64,000 nt of DNA from Cyclobacteriaceae bacterium (GTDB taxonomy: Bacteria > Bacteroidota > Bacteroidia > Cytophagales > Cyclobacteriaceae). The notes beneath the pieces are model-generated. The model did not search any database. It saw nothing but the letters and a program-made list of their open reading frames with translations, and had not been told where the DNA came from. The translations under genes were made by a program, and so were the position numbers. Below, piece by piece: positions 51,410 through 60,959 of this stretch (position 1 is the stretch's first letter; the number at the start of each line of letters is the position of its first letter). The stretch covers positions 1,736,001-1,800,000 of the forward strand of contig JABFRS010000001.1 in assembly GCA_013141055.1 (NCBI GenBank), written 5' to 3'.

Positions 51410-51973
51410 CTAATTTATGGCAGGGTTGTAAGCTTTCAGTTTATGCGCAATTTTCTTCTTCAGATAAAAAAGTCTTGACTTAACAGTTCCTTCCGGACAC
51501 TCCAGGATGGAAGCTATTTCCGCAAAGGGTATATCGAGTTCATAGCGTAAGACAAACAGATTACGATCTGACTCCTCACATTGAGTTAAAACATTTTCCA
51601 GGACTTTCTTAAAGTCTTTGTGGTCAACATCCGGTTGAAATATCTCAGCTGCAGGCAGGAAGTTATCTTTCGCCGTTTCCCGGAAGGATTGTTTGCGATA
51701 AGCATTCTTGCACATGTTAAAGGCAGCTGAATATATCCAGGTGGAAAATCTTCTCTCTGCATCAAACATCAAAGGCTTTTCAATCACCTTCAGAAAAAGA
51801 TCATGTAGAAAATCCTGAGCCATTGCTTCATCCTTCCACAGCATGCGGTGAAAATACCGGACAAGCTTCTTACTGTAACGACCATACAGTTCGGTAAGAG
51901 CACGCTCCTGACCGGACTGTATGTGTTTCATCAATTCCTCATCGGACAATGCTGTCCATCGGTTTTGAAACAT
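51410..51973 (-). CDS. ECF-type RNA polymerase sigma factor
   Basis: A 187-residue sigma-70 family protein of the ECF kind. Region 2 contains LTELYGRYSKKLVRYFHRML, AQDFLHDLFLKVIEKP and FSTWIYSAAFNMCKNAYRK; region 4 contains ILECPEGTVKSRLFYLKKKIAHKL as the -35 binding helix-turn-helix. It should direct RNA polymerase to a small set of promoters. It lies 3 bases after the SUMF1-type gene and 6 before the probable anti-sigma gene, so all three may form one regulated unit. Confidence 0.93.
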   Translation of the reverse strand: MFQNRWTALSDEELMKHIQSGQERALTELYGRYSKKLVRYFHRMLWKDEAMAQDFLHDLFLKVIEKPLMFDAERRFSTWIYSAAFNMCKNAYRKQSFRETAKDNFLPAAEIFQPDVDHKDFKKVLENVLTQCEESDRNLFVLRYELDIPFAEIASILECPEGTVKSRLFYLKKKIAHKLKAYNPAIN

Positions 51974-51976
51974 TTC

Positions 51977-53998
51977 TTACTTCTCTATGATGTCCATGAA
52001 TATCCTGAATCCAATAGTCGCATCTGGTCCTTTGTACTCATTGATGCTCCGGATGGTTGATTCATCCGGTGAGTGGTTCCAGCTTCCGCCGGCAGCTCTT
52101 CCTTTCTCCTCTGTCATTTCAGCAACATTACCCACGACATCGAATAAACCCATTCCATTAGGAAAGTAAGATGCGACTGGTCCCATCATACTGTAGCCAT
52201 CCATACCTACGCTTGGTGAAGCACATGGTTTACAATCTTCAGGCGCTTTGAAGTTTCCAAGAAAACAATTTCTTCTGTTCTGGGCTTTGTTGCGATAGTT
52301 ATAAGCTTTAAACCATGGATAAAGAACCGTGTTGTCAACAGGAATGACCGTTTCCTTTCCCTTCACAATCTCATCTTCATTTCCTGGCGGTGGGATCGTA
52401 ACCTTAACAGTGTTCTCATCAAGATTCCAGGATGCAAAGTCAACATAGCCCAGGGCAGCGATCTGCCATTCTTTTACAGTAGGCAAGCGAAACTTTACTT
52501 TCTTATACTTGCGATCTGCATTTCCATTGTATTGTTCAGTAAGCCATTCACAATACGCGATCGCACCTTCGTAAGAAATATTAACAGCGGGATAGTTTCG
52601 AAAGTTAGTGCGTTGGGTCACTGAACCCCTTGTTTTAATTGCCGGATCCAGATAGGTATGATATCCGTTGAAGAAGGCCTGCGAAGTTTTATCGTATTGT
52701 GAAAGATCAATTTTCGCCTTTTCGTAAGTATCTGTGAGATGATTGGTCTTCAGATAATTCAGGAAGAGATTATACTGAGCATTCGTAACCTCCGTGTTGT
52801 ATGCATAGAGATTGTCCTTCACCTGTCTCAACGAAACTTCCATTTTCTTAAGATCCAGAGAAATTATTACCGGAGGAGCAAGCGGTACTTCTTCCTCACG
52901 ATGAAGAAAGTTCTCAACCAATGCCTGCTTTCCGGTTTCAGCAGCAATCTTCGCTACCAGTTTTTTCAGTTCCTCTGCCTTTCCAAGCTCACCCGTCTTT
53001 ACATAATGGTCATTCAGCAAAAGCATGGAGATCAGATAATTTGAACTCATTACTTTCCCTGCAGAAAATTCGTTTTCACCATTAAAATCTACACGCAGAT
53101 AATCCAGCATAAATCTCTTTTCAAGATTTTCCTTAATAACTGAAATGTTATCAAGCCGTGCTTTACTGTGCTGGGAAGCAAGTCCTACAACATAAAGCTC
53201 ATTATTTATAGAAGAGATATTATTTCCACCAATCGTTAATGCATAATAAAATTTCTTTGATGGATTCTGCTCTGGCAAACCAGAACAAATCATCTTTTTA
53301 ATATCCTCATCACCTGATCCTAAAGAAAATTCCAGCGAACTGTTTTTTAATTTCTGAGTGCGGTATGCTTCTGATGTAAGGAGATCAAGGCTCAATACCG
53401 TTACATCCTTTCTAACATTCATTACATCCTGTAATATGAATAACGGAAGCGTTGTGTTATCACCATCAATAAACAGAACTGCGCTGCTTTCGATTGACAT
53501 CAGCACATTGTAGCTATAGCTGAGTAATGCCTGGGAGACCTGACCGCTGCTCAGAAGTTTACTTCCAAATTCTTTTCTATCAGCAGTATTCATGCGAATT
53601 TCATTCGCAAGCATCAATGGTCCATAGGTTGCGGATTGTTGGGGCTTCATTGCATAAGCCTCCATCAAAAGCTTCATTGAATTTTCAGAATAGCCTTCAT
53701 TCAATGCCTGGATAAGCTTCGCTTCAAACGTTCCGGAAATAACTTTTTGAGCCTGACTTGCAATGCTGCTTAGACTGGCAAGTGACTTTTGAGAATAGCG
53801 CGAAGCAGCATAAAAATTCAACCATGCATCAGCATTCGCAGGTTCTTGTCTTACTTTTTCTTCCCATCGATCTGCCTGATCAGAATACCAGCTTAAAGAT
53901 TTAATGATCCTGGTTTTCGGAGCAATAGTTTCGGCACCATCCAAAGCGAATAGAGGAAGACTAAAAAAGACCAACGTGACACATACAAAGTATTTCAT
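51977..53998 (-). CDS. exported protein with helical repeats and C-terminal formylglycine-enzyme-like (SUMF1) domain
   Basis: A 673-residue exported protein: signal peptide at residues 1-19 (YFVCVTLVFFSLPLFA), a long helical part (about 30-370) that resembles TPR-like repeats, and a C-terminal FGE-sulfatase domain (about 395-673) with EVTNAQYNLFLNYL, YPAVNISYEGAIAYCEWLTEQ, FRLPTVKEWQIAAL and GNVAEMTEEKGRAAGGSWN...IGFRIF. Related domains occur in gliding proteins GldJ/GldK, but the fusion to helical repeats is different. The catalytic cysteine pair of true formylglycine enzymes was not confirmed. A longer start at 54028 is possible; ATG 53998 fits the signal peptide. Confidence 0.72.
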   Translation of the reverse strand: MKYFVCVTLVFFSLPLFALDGAETIAPKTRIIKSLSWYSDQADRWEEKVRQEPANADAWLNFYAASRYSQKSLASLSSIASQAQKVISGTFEAKLIQALNEGYSENSMKLLMEAYAMKPQQSATYGPLMLANEIRMNTADRKEFGSKLLSSGQVSQALLSYSYNVLMSIESSAVLFIDGDNTTLPLFILQDVMNVRKDVTVLSLDLLTSEAYRTQKLKNSSLEFSLGSGDEDIKKMICSGLPEQNPSKKFYYALTIGGNNISSINNELYVVGLASQHSKARLDNISVIKENLEKRFMLDYLRVDFNGENEFSAGKVMSSNYLISMLLLNDHYVKTGELGKAEELKKLVAKIAAETGKQALVENFLHREEEVPLAPPVIISLDLKKMEVSLRQVKDNLYAYNTEVTNAQYNLFLNYLKTNHLTDTYEKAKIDLSQYDKTSQAFFNGYHTYLDPAIKTRGSVTQRTNFRNYPAVNISYEGAIAYCEWLTEQYNGNADRKYKKVKFRLPTVKEWQIAALGYVDFASWNLDENTVKVTIPPPGNEDEIVKGKETVIPVDNTVLYPWFKAYNYRNKAQNRRNCFLGNFKAPEDCKPCASPSVGMDGYSMMGPVASYFPNGMGLFDVVGNVAEMTEEKGRAAGGSWNHSPDESTIRSINEYKGPDATIGFRIFMDIIEK

Positions 53999-54059
53999 AG
54001 CAGATGTTTGTTTTGGTGCTGTACACATCGCCTGACAAATGGTTCAGTCCAACACGCAA

Positions 54060-55091
54060 CTATTTCACATGAACTACATGCTGCGATTTTTTTACCAGCT
54101 TGCCGAAAGGTTTCAGTTCATGTCCGCATCCTGTTGCGAAGCGCTCAAATTCAGTTGCCTTGTCAGAGTCCACAGAAACCAGCAAACCTCCACTCGTTTG
54201 AGGATCAGCCAGAATCACCCTTTGACGATCATCGATGGAACTGATCTTGCTTCCATAACTTTCCCAGTTTCGCTGCGTGCCCCCTGGCATTGATTTTTGC
54301 TGTATGTAAGTTTCCAGAAAATCAAATTTCGGAACCTTATCAAACTCAATCTCCGCAGAGAGATTGCTTCCCTCACACATCTCACATAAATGTCCAAGTA
54401 AGCCAAAGCCAGTAACATCCGTCATGGCGTTTACATATTCAAGCTGACCAAACTCACCACCGATCGTATTCAACGTCAGCATCGTATCAACTGCTTCCTT
54501 CAAATGCTGCTCAGAAACAATTCCTTTTTTCTGGGCGGTAGTTACAATGCCAATTCCTATCGGCTTTGTGAGGTAAAGAATAGATCCAGCTTTCGCCGTA
54601 TCATTTCGCTTGAGATTTTCCTTCTTCAACTGGCCACTTACCGCCAATCCGAACACCGGCTCAGGACAATCAATGCTGTGACCACCCGCCAAAGGAATGC
54701 CTGCTTCAGCACAGATTTTTCTACTACCTTCCAGAACTTCCTTCGCAATCTCTGGAGGGATTGTATTAATGGGCCAGCCTAAAATTGCTATCGCCATAAA
54801 TGGTTTTCCTCCCATGGCATAAACATCACTGATCGCATTGACAGAAGCGATCGCACCAAACGTAAATGGATCATCCACGATGGGCATGAAAAAATCAGTA
54901 GTGCTTACTATGCAGGTTCCGTTTCCAAGATCATACACGGCAGCATCATCCTTTGATTCATTTCCCACCAGCAAGGATGGGAATTTTGCTTTCGGAAGAT
55001 CAGAATGCAATATGGTATCAAGCACTGCCGGTGAAATTTTGCAGCCACAGCCTGCGCCGTGAGAGTATTGAGTTAGTTTGATAGAAGTCAT
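54060..55091 (-). CDS. selD: selenide, water dikinase (selenophosphate synthetase)
   Basis: A 343-residue enzyme that makes selenophosphate from selenide and ATP. The N-terminal [15 protein letters not shown] holds the catalytic Cys15 and Lys18 (equal to E. coli Cys17 and Lys20), then [13 protein letters not shown] and [16 protein letters not shown]. It is very similar to the E. coli type, with cysteine rather than selenocysteine. It overlaps mnmH by 4 bases (ATGA), which indicates that selenophosphate is used for tRNA modification. selA and selB are not in the window. Confidence 0.97.
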   Translation of the reverse strand: MTSIKLTQYSHGAGCGCKISPAVLDTILHSDLPKAKFPSLLVGNESKDDAAVYDLGNGTCIVSTTDFFMPIVDDPFTFGAIASVNAISDVYAMGGKPFMAIAILGWPINTIPPEIAKEVLEGSRKICAEAGIPLAGGHSIDCPEPVFGLAVSGQLKKENLKRNDTAKAGSILYLTKPIGIGIVTTAQKKGIVSEQHLKEAVDTMLTLNTIGGEFGQLEYVNAMTDVTGFGLLGHLCEMCEGSNLSAEIEFDKVPKFDFLETYIQQKSMPGGTQRNWESYGSKISSIDDRQRVILADPQTSGGLLVSVDSDKATEFERFATGCGHELKPFGKLVKKSQHVVHVK

Positions 55092-56098
55092 AGACGCTTA
55101 CGCAATTGATTTACAAAGGTCGCCGGGCTTTCCCCATCCCATTGAACAATATCTTTTATTTTTTCTTTTCTTTTAGAAATACTGCCCAGATAAGCCTTGT
55201 CATAATATGTCAGAAGTATTTCCATGACAGAAAACATATCATTTTCCATCAGCTTTTCCTTTGCTGCATTATAATGTTGTCCTCCCAATCTCTTTACAAT
55301 CTTCCCCATGATCTCAAGGAACAGATCACGATCCGCATGGCCGTATTCGTTTACCAGGCGTTGGATCCGTACTTCTTTAGATACATCCATCTGAACCAAC
55401 GGACTGATCGTCATTTGATGCCAGAAATCATGTGGCAGAAATATTTTTCCAATGGCAATTGATTCATCCTCTACCCAGATTCGTTTGGATACATCAAGAT
55501 CCAGTATTTCTTCAAACAGATCATTCTGAAATTGCTCTGTCGTTGGTTGTTGTGGCATCATCAGGCCACCAAAGGCAGAACCTTTATGGCGTGCGAGTTT
55601 CTCCAGATCCAGAATTTGTTCACCTTGCTTTGCAAGTTCTCTCAGTATCTCACTTTTCCCACTCCCGGTGCAGCCACCCAACAGGATGATCTGCATAGGC
55701 TTCTTAAAAGATTCAAGTGCCAGTGTTCTGTAGGATTTATACCCTCCTGCCAGTGACTGGGATTTGATACCTGCCATAGAGATGAACTGACAAAAGTTAT
55801 TGGAGCGCATTCCTCCACGCCAGCAATGCACAATGATATCTTTTCCGTTCGAGATCTCCTTTGTTGCCTGGATGATCTCATGCAATCGCGGGCCTACAAG
55901 ACGAAACCCCTCACTGATCGCCTGCTGCTGTCCTTGTTGTTTGTAGGCCGTTCCGACAACAACCCGCTCTTCATTATTAAGAAGTGGAATATTAACCGCT
56001 CCACGGATATGCCCTGATTCATACTCACCTTCGGAGCGAACATCTGCTACGGTGTGATTTTTCCGCAGATCCAAAAAGTCCTGAATTGAAATGGCCAT
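55088..56098 (-). CDS. mnmH: tRNA 2-selenouridine synthase
   Basis: A 336-residue protein with an N-terminal rhodanese domain (active-site Cys92 in [10 protein letters not shown]) and a C-terminal P-loop domain (GGCTGSGKS at residues 141-149). It replaces sulfur with selenium in 5-methylaminomethyl-2-thiouridine at the wobble base of certain tRNAs, using selenophosphate from SelD. The start is ATG 56098, 12 bases after a perfect -7 element. It is also known as selU or ybbB. The pair with selD forms a compact selenium unit. Confidence 0.97.
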   Translation of the reverse strand: MAISIQDFLDLRKNHTVADVRSEGEYESGHIRGAVNIPLLNNEERVVVGTAYKQQGQQQAISEGFRLVGPRLHEIIQATKEISNGKDIIVHCWRGGMRSNNFCQFISMAGIKSQSLAGGYKSYRTLALESFKKPMQIILLGGCTGSGKSEILRELAKQGEQILDLEKLARHKGSAFGGLMMPQQPTTEQFQNDLFEEILDLDVSKRIWVEDESIAIGKIFLPHDFWHQMTISPLVQMDVSKEVRIQRLVNEYGHADRDLFLEIMGKIVKRLGGQHYNAAKEKLMENDMFSVMEILLTYYDKAYLGSISKRKEKIKDIVQWDGESPATFVNQLRKRL

Positions 56099-56110
56099 GC
56101 TTGTTCAAAA

Positions 56111-56118
56111 CAAATCTA
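56111..56118 (-). promoter_or_regulatory. candidate -7 promoter element for mnmH-selD
   Basis: Reads TAGATTTG on the minus strand, a perfect TAnnTTTG, 12 bases before the mnmH ATG. No -33 element at the normal spacing. Confidence 0.38.
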
Positions 56119-56160
56119 CCATTTTGAATTTTGGAATTACTGTTCCGGACTTAATGCGAA

Positions 56161-58782
56161 CTAATCGTTGAAGTTGACACCGATTGTAGAGGCTATGCCG
56201 ATACGGAAACCGCTTTCAGTGTATGTTCCGTTCTGGAAGGAGGTGGCAAATTCAAGACGGAACACTCTCAGGATTCCATCAAGCCCATAACCCACTTCTG
56301 TATAGTTTTTGGAAGAAGGTGTGTACAAATAATTAACAAAAATATTTTCTGTGATTCCAAGAAGGCGGACATATGGAATTCGTGTGATCAAGAACTTTCT
56401 CCAGTGATAATGCACGTTGGCCGTAAAGTATTTGTCTTTCGTGCTGTAAGCATAATAATCAAGCAGGCGATAGCTTCCAACCGGGTCTGTAGTAATGATT
56501 GCGGTACGATTACCGAGAAAATGCTCGTAATCCATGAAGTACATTTTATCCGTGTTGAGGAACGTTCCGCCCTTAAGAGCAAGGTCAAGAGTTCCTCTTA
56601 TTCCGAATTTGATCTGTTGCTTGTACCCGACTTCGATTTGCTCAAACTTCACATCGCTGTCCAGCGCACCAAAGCCACTGCGATATTCTGCCTTAAAGAT
56701 CGGTGACGAGTTGTTGACGCGGAACTTCCGTCCATTTCTAATTCTGAATTTCTGCCATGGACGAGCTTCAATTCCTACCAGTCCTGTAAATGCATTATGC
56801 GCTGCAAAGCCCGTGTCTGTCAATTCAGCATTGACAGGTGCATTGGGAGTGTACTCTTTCTCTCGATAGTTGATAATCGTATATCCGGTATTATTGAACA
56901 GCTCACTACGATGTGCCCAGGTCCATTGAGTATAAACCGTGAATCGTTCGTCAAGTTGTTCACGCCACTTGAGATCTACATAGTTGCGCTCATAGATCTT
57001 CATCAGGTTATCCTTGAAAAGGAGTGTTGAAAAAGTATTGATGATCGGATGAATAGGATCTTCAGGATTATACTGTTGAACATATCTTCCTCCTTCCAGT
57101 GTGATTCTTCTTTTTTGCGATCGATAATCTGCACGCAGTATTCCGGAAAAGACATCCCTGTCGAAAGCATAACGTGCGATCGGAGTGATCTCCAGTCTTG
57201 AGGTTCTGGGACGAGCATCCGGATTTAAAGAGTCACGCTTTACCCATCTTTTAAGATAGCCGATGCGGTAAATAAGGTTATAGCCCTCAACTGTATTGAA
57301 TCCTCCAAAGGGAGTGTGAATCTGAAAATCCTCAGTCTTCGATATTGAATAACGGTCGCCGAGTAATAAATCCCATGGCTGAAATCCCTTGCTCTTTGAA
57401 GGCTTCAGCGAATCTCCCTCTTCTCTTTTCTTCTGAACGGTAGAGATGCTGTCTGAAACATGGTATCCACGCTCTTCTTCCTTTGTCAGCTTTGCAGGAC
57501 GCATTTCCGTCCAGAACGTTGAATCTTTCTTGTACGCCAGTGAATCAACTTTATAGGATGTTTCTTCAATTACTTCAGGTTCTTTTTGTTCTTTCTTCTC
57601 CGCTTTCTCATACTCTTTCACAAGTTGATTCAATTCCTTTCGAGTCACATCTTTACCGGATTCAAGGCGCTGCTGAAGCTGCTGACCTTTCTTGCTGTAT
57701 TTTTTCTCAATCTGCTTCGCCTGTTCTTTCTGAACTGTTTCATCAATCACTGTCATCTCCTGTGGAAGTGCGGGATTAAGAGTAATGGAATAATTCTTTA
57801 CAGTAGCGAGGTAGTCCGCCACAAACTCAAAACCAAATACTCTTCCTTCAATGATAAACTTCTGCGATACCGGCAGCCATGCCTTGTCTTCGATAGGATT
57901 ATAGATCGATTTAATATTGATCTTGATGCCCATTTTTGTAGCATTCAACTCCGCACTGTGAATGCTCCACCAGTCCTCCACGATATAGATGGTGCCATCA
58001 AAAACATTATCGCCCTTCGAGCGGGGTGTTACTTTTATTTTACTGATCTCATACGTCCTGTCTTTGAAAGATCCCAGGTATTCAAATTTGTAATATGAAA
58101 ATGATTTTGGTGACAAGGGGGAAACAGTCTCTGCAATCTCAGGTTCGTACAAACTTCCAAACACATATGCATTCGGAGAGGAGTTGCGATTGTTTCCGTT
58201 CGTATAAACAGCGATTACCTTCTCTTCGAATTTATTGGGGCGTGTGTATTTGATCTCACTTACTGATTCTTGTATAAAAACCCTGTCCTTTGTGATGCCT
58301 TCCTTCTCCAGAGCTCTCTTGGCAATCCATGGATAATCGATCAGCTTGCCCTTTCCCTTTATGTAAACTTTTGCGGTATAGCTATCCAGTTGTTGGGTAT
58401 GATACTTTGCCTTCGCGATGGCTTTGCGCATGATCGTGTAAGCCGGATCTTCCTTGCCCGCTTTGATCGTCACACTTTGCAATTGAATGACCTGCGTCTT
58501 CAGCGTAATGTTTATTTCAATGAATGCATCCTTTATGTCAACCGATTGACTCTGCGTTTCAAACCCCAGATAGTGAAAAACCAAATCATAATGACCATTG
58601 GCAAGAGCAACCTCATACTGACCCTGCGTATCACTAACCGCCCCAGAACCGGTTTGCTTAACATAGATCGTGGCAAAGGCAAGAGGAGCACCATCATCAC
58701 CTTTGATGATACCACGAATTCCGCCTGCATCAGCGGCGAAACCAGAGACAAGCAAAAAGAGGACGATCAGTAATCTGTTCAT
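56161..58782 (-). CDS. DUF5686 outer-membrane protein with carboxypeptidase-regulatory-like domain
   Basis: An 873-residue exported protein. Signal peptide at residues 1-19; a carboxypeptidase-regulatory-like beta-sandwich at about 21-95 (GIRGIIKGDDGAPLAFATIYV, SDTQGQYEVALANGHYDLVF); then the DUF5686 part; a charged coiled-coil-like linker around residue 370-420; and a C-terminal set of beta strands with aromatic ends that should form an outer-membrane barrel. Its domain order resembles SusC/TonB-dependent proteins but no plug domain is seen. Its function is unknown. It is followed on the minus strand by mnmH after 62 bases. Confidence 0.83.
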   Translation of the reverse strand: MNRLLIVLFLLVSGFAADAGGIRGIIKGDDGAPLAFATIYVKQTGSGAVSDTQGQYEVALANGHYDLVFHYLGFETQSQSVDIKDAFIEINITLKTQVIQLQSVTIKAGKEDPAYTIMRKAIAKAKYHTQQLDSYTAKVYIKGKGKLIDYPWIAKRALEKEGITKDRVFIQESVSEIKYTRPNKFEEKVIAVYTNGNNRNSSPNAYVFGSLYEPEIAETVSPLSPKSFSYYKFEYLGSFKDRTYEISKIKVTPRSKGDNVFDGTIYIVEDWWSIHSAELNATKMGIKINIKSIYNPIEDKAWLPVSQKFIIEGRVFGFEFVADYLATVKNYSITLNPALPQEMTVIDETVQKEQAKQIEKKYSKKGQQLQQRLESGKDVTRKELNQLVKEYEKAEKKEQKEPEVIEETSYKVDSLAYKKDSTFWTEMRPAKLTKEEERGYHVSDSISTVQKKREEGDSLKPSKSKGFQPWDLLLGDRYSISKTEDFQIHTPFGGFNTVEGYNLIYRIGYLKRWVKRDSLNPDARPRTSRLEITPIARYAFDRDVFSGILRADYRSQKRRITLEGGRYVQQYNPEDPIHPIINTFSTLLFKDNLMKIYERNYVDLKWREQLDERFTVYTQWTWAHRSELFNNTGYTIINYREKEYTPNAPVNAELTDTGFAAHNAFTGLVGIEARPWQKFRIRNGRKFRVNNSSPIFKAEYRSGFGALDSDVKFEQIEVGYKQQIKFGIRGTLDLALKGGTFLNTDKMYFMDYEHFLGNRTAIITTDPVGSYRLLDYYAYSTKDKYFTANVHYHWRKFLITRIPYVRLLGITENIFVNYLYTPSSKNYTEVGYGLDGILRVFRLEFATSFQNGTYTESGFRIGIASTIGVNFND

Positions 58783-58831
58783 TTCAGGGAAGACGCAAAG
58801 TAAGCTTTTGGAGTTGCCATTTGGTGCTACT

Positions 58832-59416
58832 TTACTTGTAAAAATTACGAAGCCTCAGCATTTGCTCGACCGGTTCAGGAACGAGATACCGGACTGACTT
58901 ATTGCTTTGCAGGCATTGACGAATATAAGTTGCTGAAATATTCAGCAAGGGAGCATCTACCATTTTCACGTTCGGGTGACGTTTCAGATCAGAATTTGTT
59001 ACATCCGGTCTAGGGTAAACATAAAGTCCGAATTCGTTCAATATATGCTCGTGATTTTTCCACTTTTCAAAATTCGTAAGGTTATCCTCACCGATGATCA
59101 CTTTAAAAGTCTTGCCAGGATGTTTCTCCGTAAGGACAGCAAGTGTATCAACCGTATAGCTTGGTTTGGGAAGATGAAACTCAACGTCAGAAACTTCCAG
59201 CTTATAATTATCCGCGATCGCCGCTTTGATCAGATCATAACGGTCAAATTCATGTAGAAGACCTTTTGCTGGCTTGAAAGGATTTTGGGGAGAAACGACA
59301 AACCAGACTTTGGTAAGATCTGTATTCTCTGCCATGATATTGGCAATGATCATATGTCCCATGTGAATGGGATTAAATGAACCAAAGAAAAGACCGATTT
59401 TTTGAGAAGGGGTCAT
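58832..59416 (-). CDS. nadD: nicotinate-nucleotide adenylyltransferase
   Basis: A 194-residue enzyme of the nucleotidyltransferase (HxGH) family. GLFFGSFNPIHMGH at residues 8-21 carries the HxGH-type motif, with VSPQNPFKPAKGLLHEFDRYDL in the middle and the ISATYIR motif near the end. It adenylates nicotinate mononucleotide in NAD synthesis. It follows gmk on the same strand with a 74-base gap. A weak -7-like TATCTTTA lies at 59422-59429. Confidence 0.97.
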   Translation of the reverse strand: MTPSQKIGLFFGSFNPIHMGHMIIANIMAENTDLTKVWFVVSPQNPFKPAKGLLHEFDRYDLIKAAIADNYKLEVSDVEFHLPKPSYTVDTLAVLTEKHPGKTFKVIIGEDNLTNFEKWKNHEHILNEFGLYVYPRPDVTNSDLKRHPNVKMVDAPLLNISATYIRQCLQSNKSVRYLVPEPVEQMLRLRNFYK

Positions 59417-59490
59417 GGCACTAAAGATAGGAATTGTTATTCGTTGATCGCGGCGGCTTATCTGGCGAAAAAGGAAATGCTAACGAATAA

Positions 59491-60057
59491 TTATTTCTTA
59501 AACTCGTCGTACAATCTCTGCGCTTCCGCTAAAGACTCTTTCAGATTTTCATTCACCAGCACTTTATCAAACTTGTCCTGAAAAGTCATCTCAAAAGATG
59601 CTTTGAAAAGACGGCGGGATATGCTGTCAGAACTTTCTGTGCTGCGGTCATTGAGCCTTTGTGCCAGGACTTCAAGAGAAGGAACTTTTACAAAAATGGC
59701 CAAGCCCTTATCTCCAAAATAATTCTTAAGACTGATACCACCCTTTACATCAACATCGAAGATCACATCTTTTCCCTCTGCCCAGATCCTGTCAATTTCA
59801 GATTTCAAAGTGCCGTAGAAATTACCCGCATACACTTCTTCCCACTCAATGAATTCATTGTCATCAATCTTCTTCTTGAATTCCTGCGGACTTAAGAAAT
59901 GATAATCCTTTCCATCTTCTTCCACGCGACCCCGCTTGTCGCGGGTAGACGCAGAAATAGAAAAACCCAATCCAGGGTTTGTGCTAAGAAGATGTTTAAC
60001 AATGGTTGTTTTTCCGGAACCGGAAGGAGCGGAGAAAATCAATGCCTTTCCCGCCAT
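59491..60057 (-). CDS. gmk: guanylate kinase
   Basis: A 188-residue kinase that makes GDP from GMP. P-loop [10 protein letters not shown] at residues 9-18; [24 protein letters not shown] and [19 protein letters not shown] form the GMP-binding region; [12 protein letters not shown] lies in the core. The start overlaps the stop of the anti-sigma factor gene by one base (TAATG), so the sigma unit and gmk are coupled. No oddities. Confidence 0.97.
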   Translation of the reverse strand: MAGKALIFSAPSGSGKTTIVKHLLSTNPGLGFSISASTRDKRGRVEEDGKDYHFLSPQEFKKKIDDNEFIEWEEVYAGNFYGTLKSEIDRIWAEGKDVIFDVDVKGGISLKNYFGDKGLAIFVKVPSLEVLAQRLNDRSTESSDSISRRLFKASFEMTFQDKFDKVLVNENLKESLAEAQRLYDEFKK

Positions 60058-60323
60058 TATGAAATGTTTTGGGAGATCTGACTTTTAATCTTTGCTACCA
60101 GTTCATCCGGAGCATCTCCCCCACAGCATTTTGATTTTAGTAATTCCTTGATCGTCATGTCAAGGTGATAGGATTTAAAGCATGGCATGCAATTGTCCAT
60201 GTGTGTTTTGAAGTACTCACGTTGTTCAGGAGAATCCTGTCCGTCAAGAATGAGTTGAAGCATCTCCATGCAGGAAGGCTTCTTTCCTGTTGTTGACACA
60301 AATGGATTGGTTGGTAGGCTCAT
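60057..60323 (-). CDS. zinc-type anti-sigma factor (RsrA-like)
   Basis: An 88-residue protein encoded 3 bases behind an ECF sigma factor. The ZAS-type pattern H41-x3-C45-x2-C48 (HMDNCMPC), an earlier Cys18 and a later Cys66-Cys67 pair fit the redox-sensing anti-sigma factors such as RsrA, in which disulfide formation releases zinc and the sigma factor. It is helical and lacks a membrane segment. The proposal that it senses thiol stress is inferred from the motif; the pairing with the sigma factor follows from position. Confidence 0.8.
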   Translation of the reverse strand: MSLPTNPFVSTTGKKPSCMEMLQLILDGQDSPEQREYFKTHMDNCMPCFKSYHLDMTIKELLKSKCCGGDAPDELVAKIKSQISQNIS

Positions 60324-60326
60324 GGC

Positions 60327-60914
60327 TTAAGAGTTTTTATAACCCATTGATTTGGCATATTCACTTAGCTTCTCTTTTAGTAATTGACGTGCGCGATGAA
60401 GACGGCTGCGAACTGTTCCAATTGGTATATCCAGAATTTTCGCCATCTCTTCATACTTAAACCCTTCCAGGTCACACAAAATAATTACTGTTCGAAAATC
60501 AACGTCCAATGCATTCAATGCATTGGAAATCTCATCCCCAATCATGTCTTTCAAAGCATCGACTCTGAGATCTGGTGTGATCTGACGGTCGACGTCATCT
60601 GAATTATAATACTGCTCTACCTCCTGGTAATCTACCTTGTTTGGCTCCTTGACCTTCTTGCGATAGTCATTAATGAAGCTGTTCTTCAAAATGCGGAACA
60701 GCCATGCCTTCGCGTTAGTTCCCTTTTGGAATGATTCTATGAAGCGGAAAGCCTTGAAATAGGTGTCCTGAACCAGGTCCTTGGCATCATCCCGGTCCAG
60801 TGTGAGCCGGTAGCCAAAATTGTACATGGAGTTGATATGGGGCAGAAATTCATGATTGAATATCTCCCGTTTCTCTATATCAGTATAGTGTTGACGTGCA
60901 ACTTCCTCCTCCAT
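60327..60914 (-). CDS. ECF-type RNA polymerase sigma factor (SigR-like)
   Basis: A 195-residue sigma-70 family protein. Region 2 shows FNHEFLPHINSMYNFGYRLTLDRDDAKDLVQDTYFKAFR and TNAKAWLFRILKNSFINDYRK; region 4 shows FKYEEMAKILDIPIGTVRSRLHRARQLLKEKL. It is followed by a zinc-type anti-sigma gene and by gmk and nadD. The ATG at 60914 is chosen since the longer TTG start at 60932 lies on a perfect -7 element. The resemblance to the SigR-RsrA redox pair is by layout, not proven. Confidence 0.92.
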   Translation of the reverse strand: MEEEVARQHYTDIEKREIFNHEFLPHINSMYNFGYRLTLDRDDAKDLVQDTYFKAFRFIESFQKGTNAKAWLFRILKNSFINDYRKKVKEPNKVDYQEVEQYYNSDDVDRQITPDLRVDALKDMIGDEISNALNALDVDFRTVIILCDLEGFKYEEMAKILDIPIGTVRSRLHRARQLLKEKLSEYAKSMGYKNS

Positions 60915-60920
60915 AAGCTT

Positions 60921-60928
60921 CAAAATTA
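60921..60928 (-). promoter_or_regulatory. candidate -7 promoter element for the SigR-like gene
   Basis: Reads TAATTTTG on the minus strand, a perfect TAnnTTTG, ending six bases before the ATG at 60914. It is the fourth case in the window of this element immediately before a start. No -33 match. Confidence 0.38.
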
Positions 60929-60959
60929 ACAAAAGAGGACAGGTTGGAAGAAATTATTT

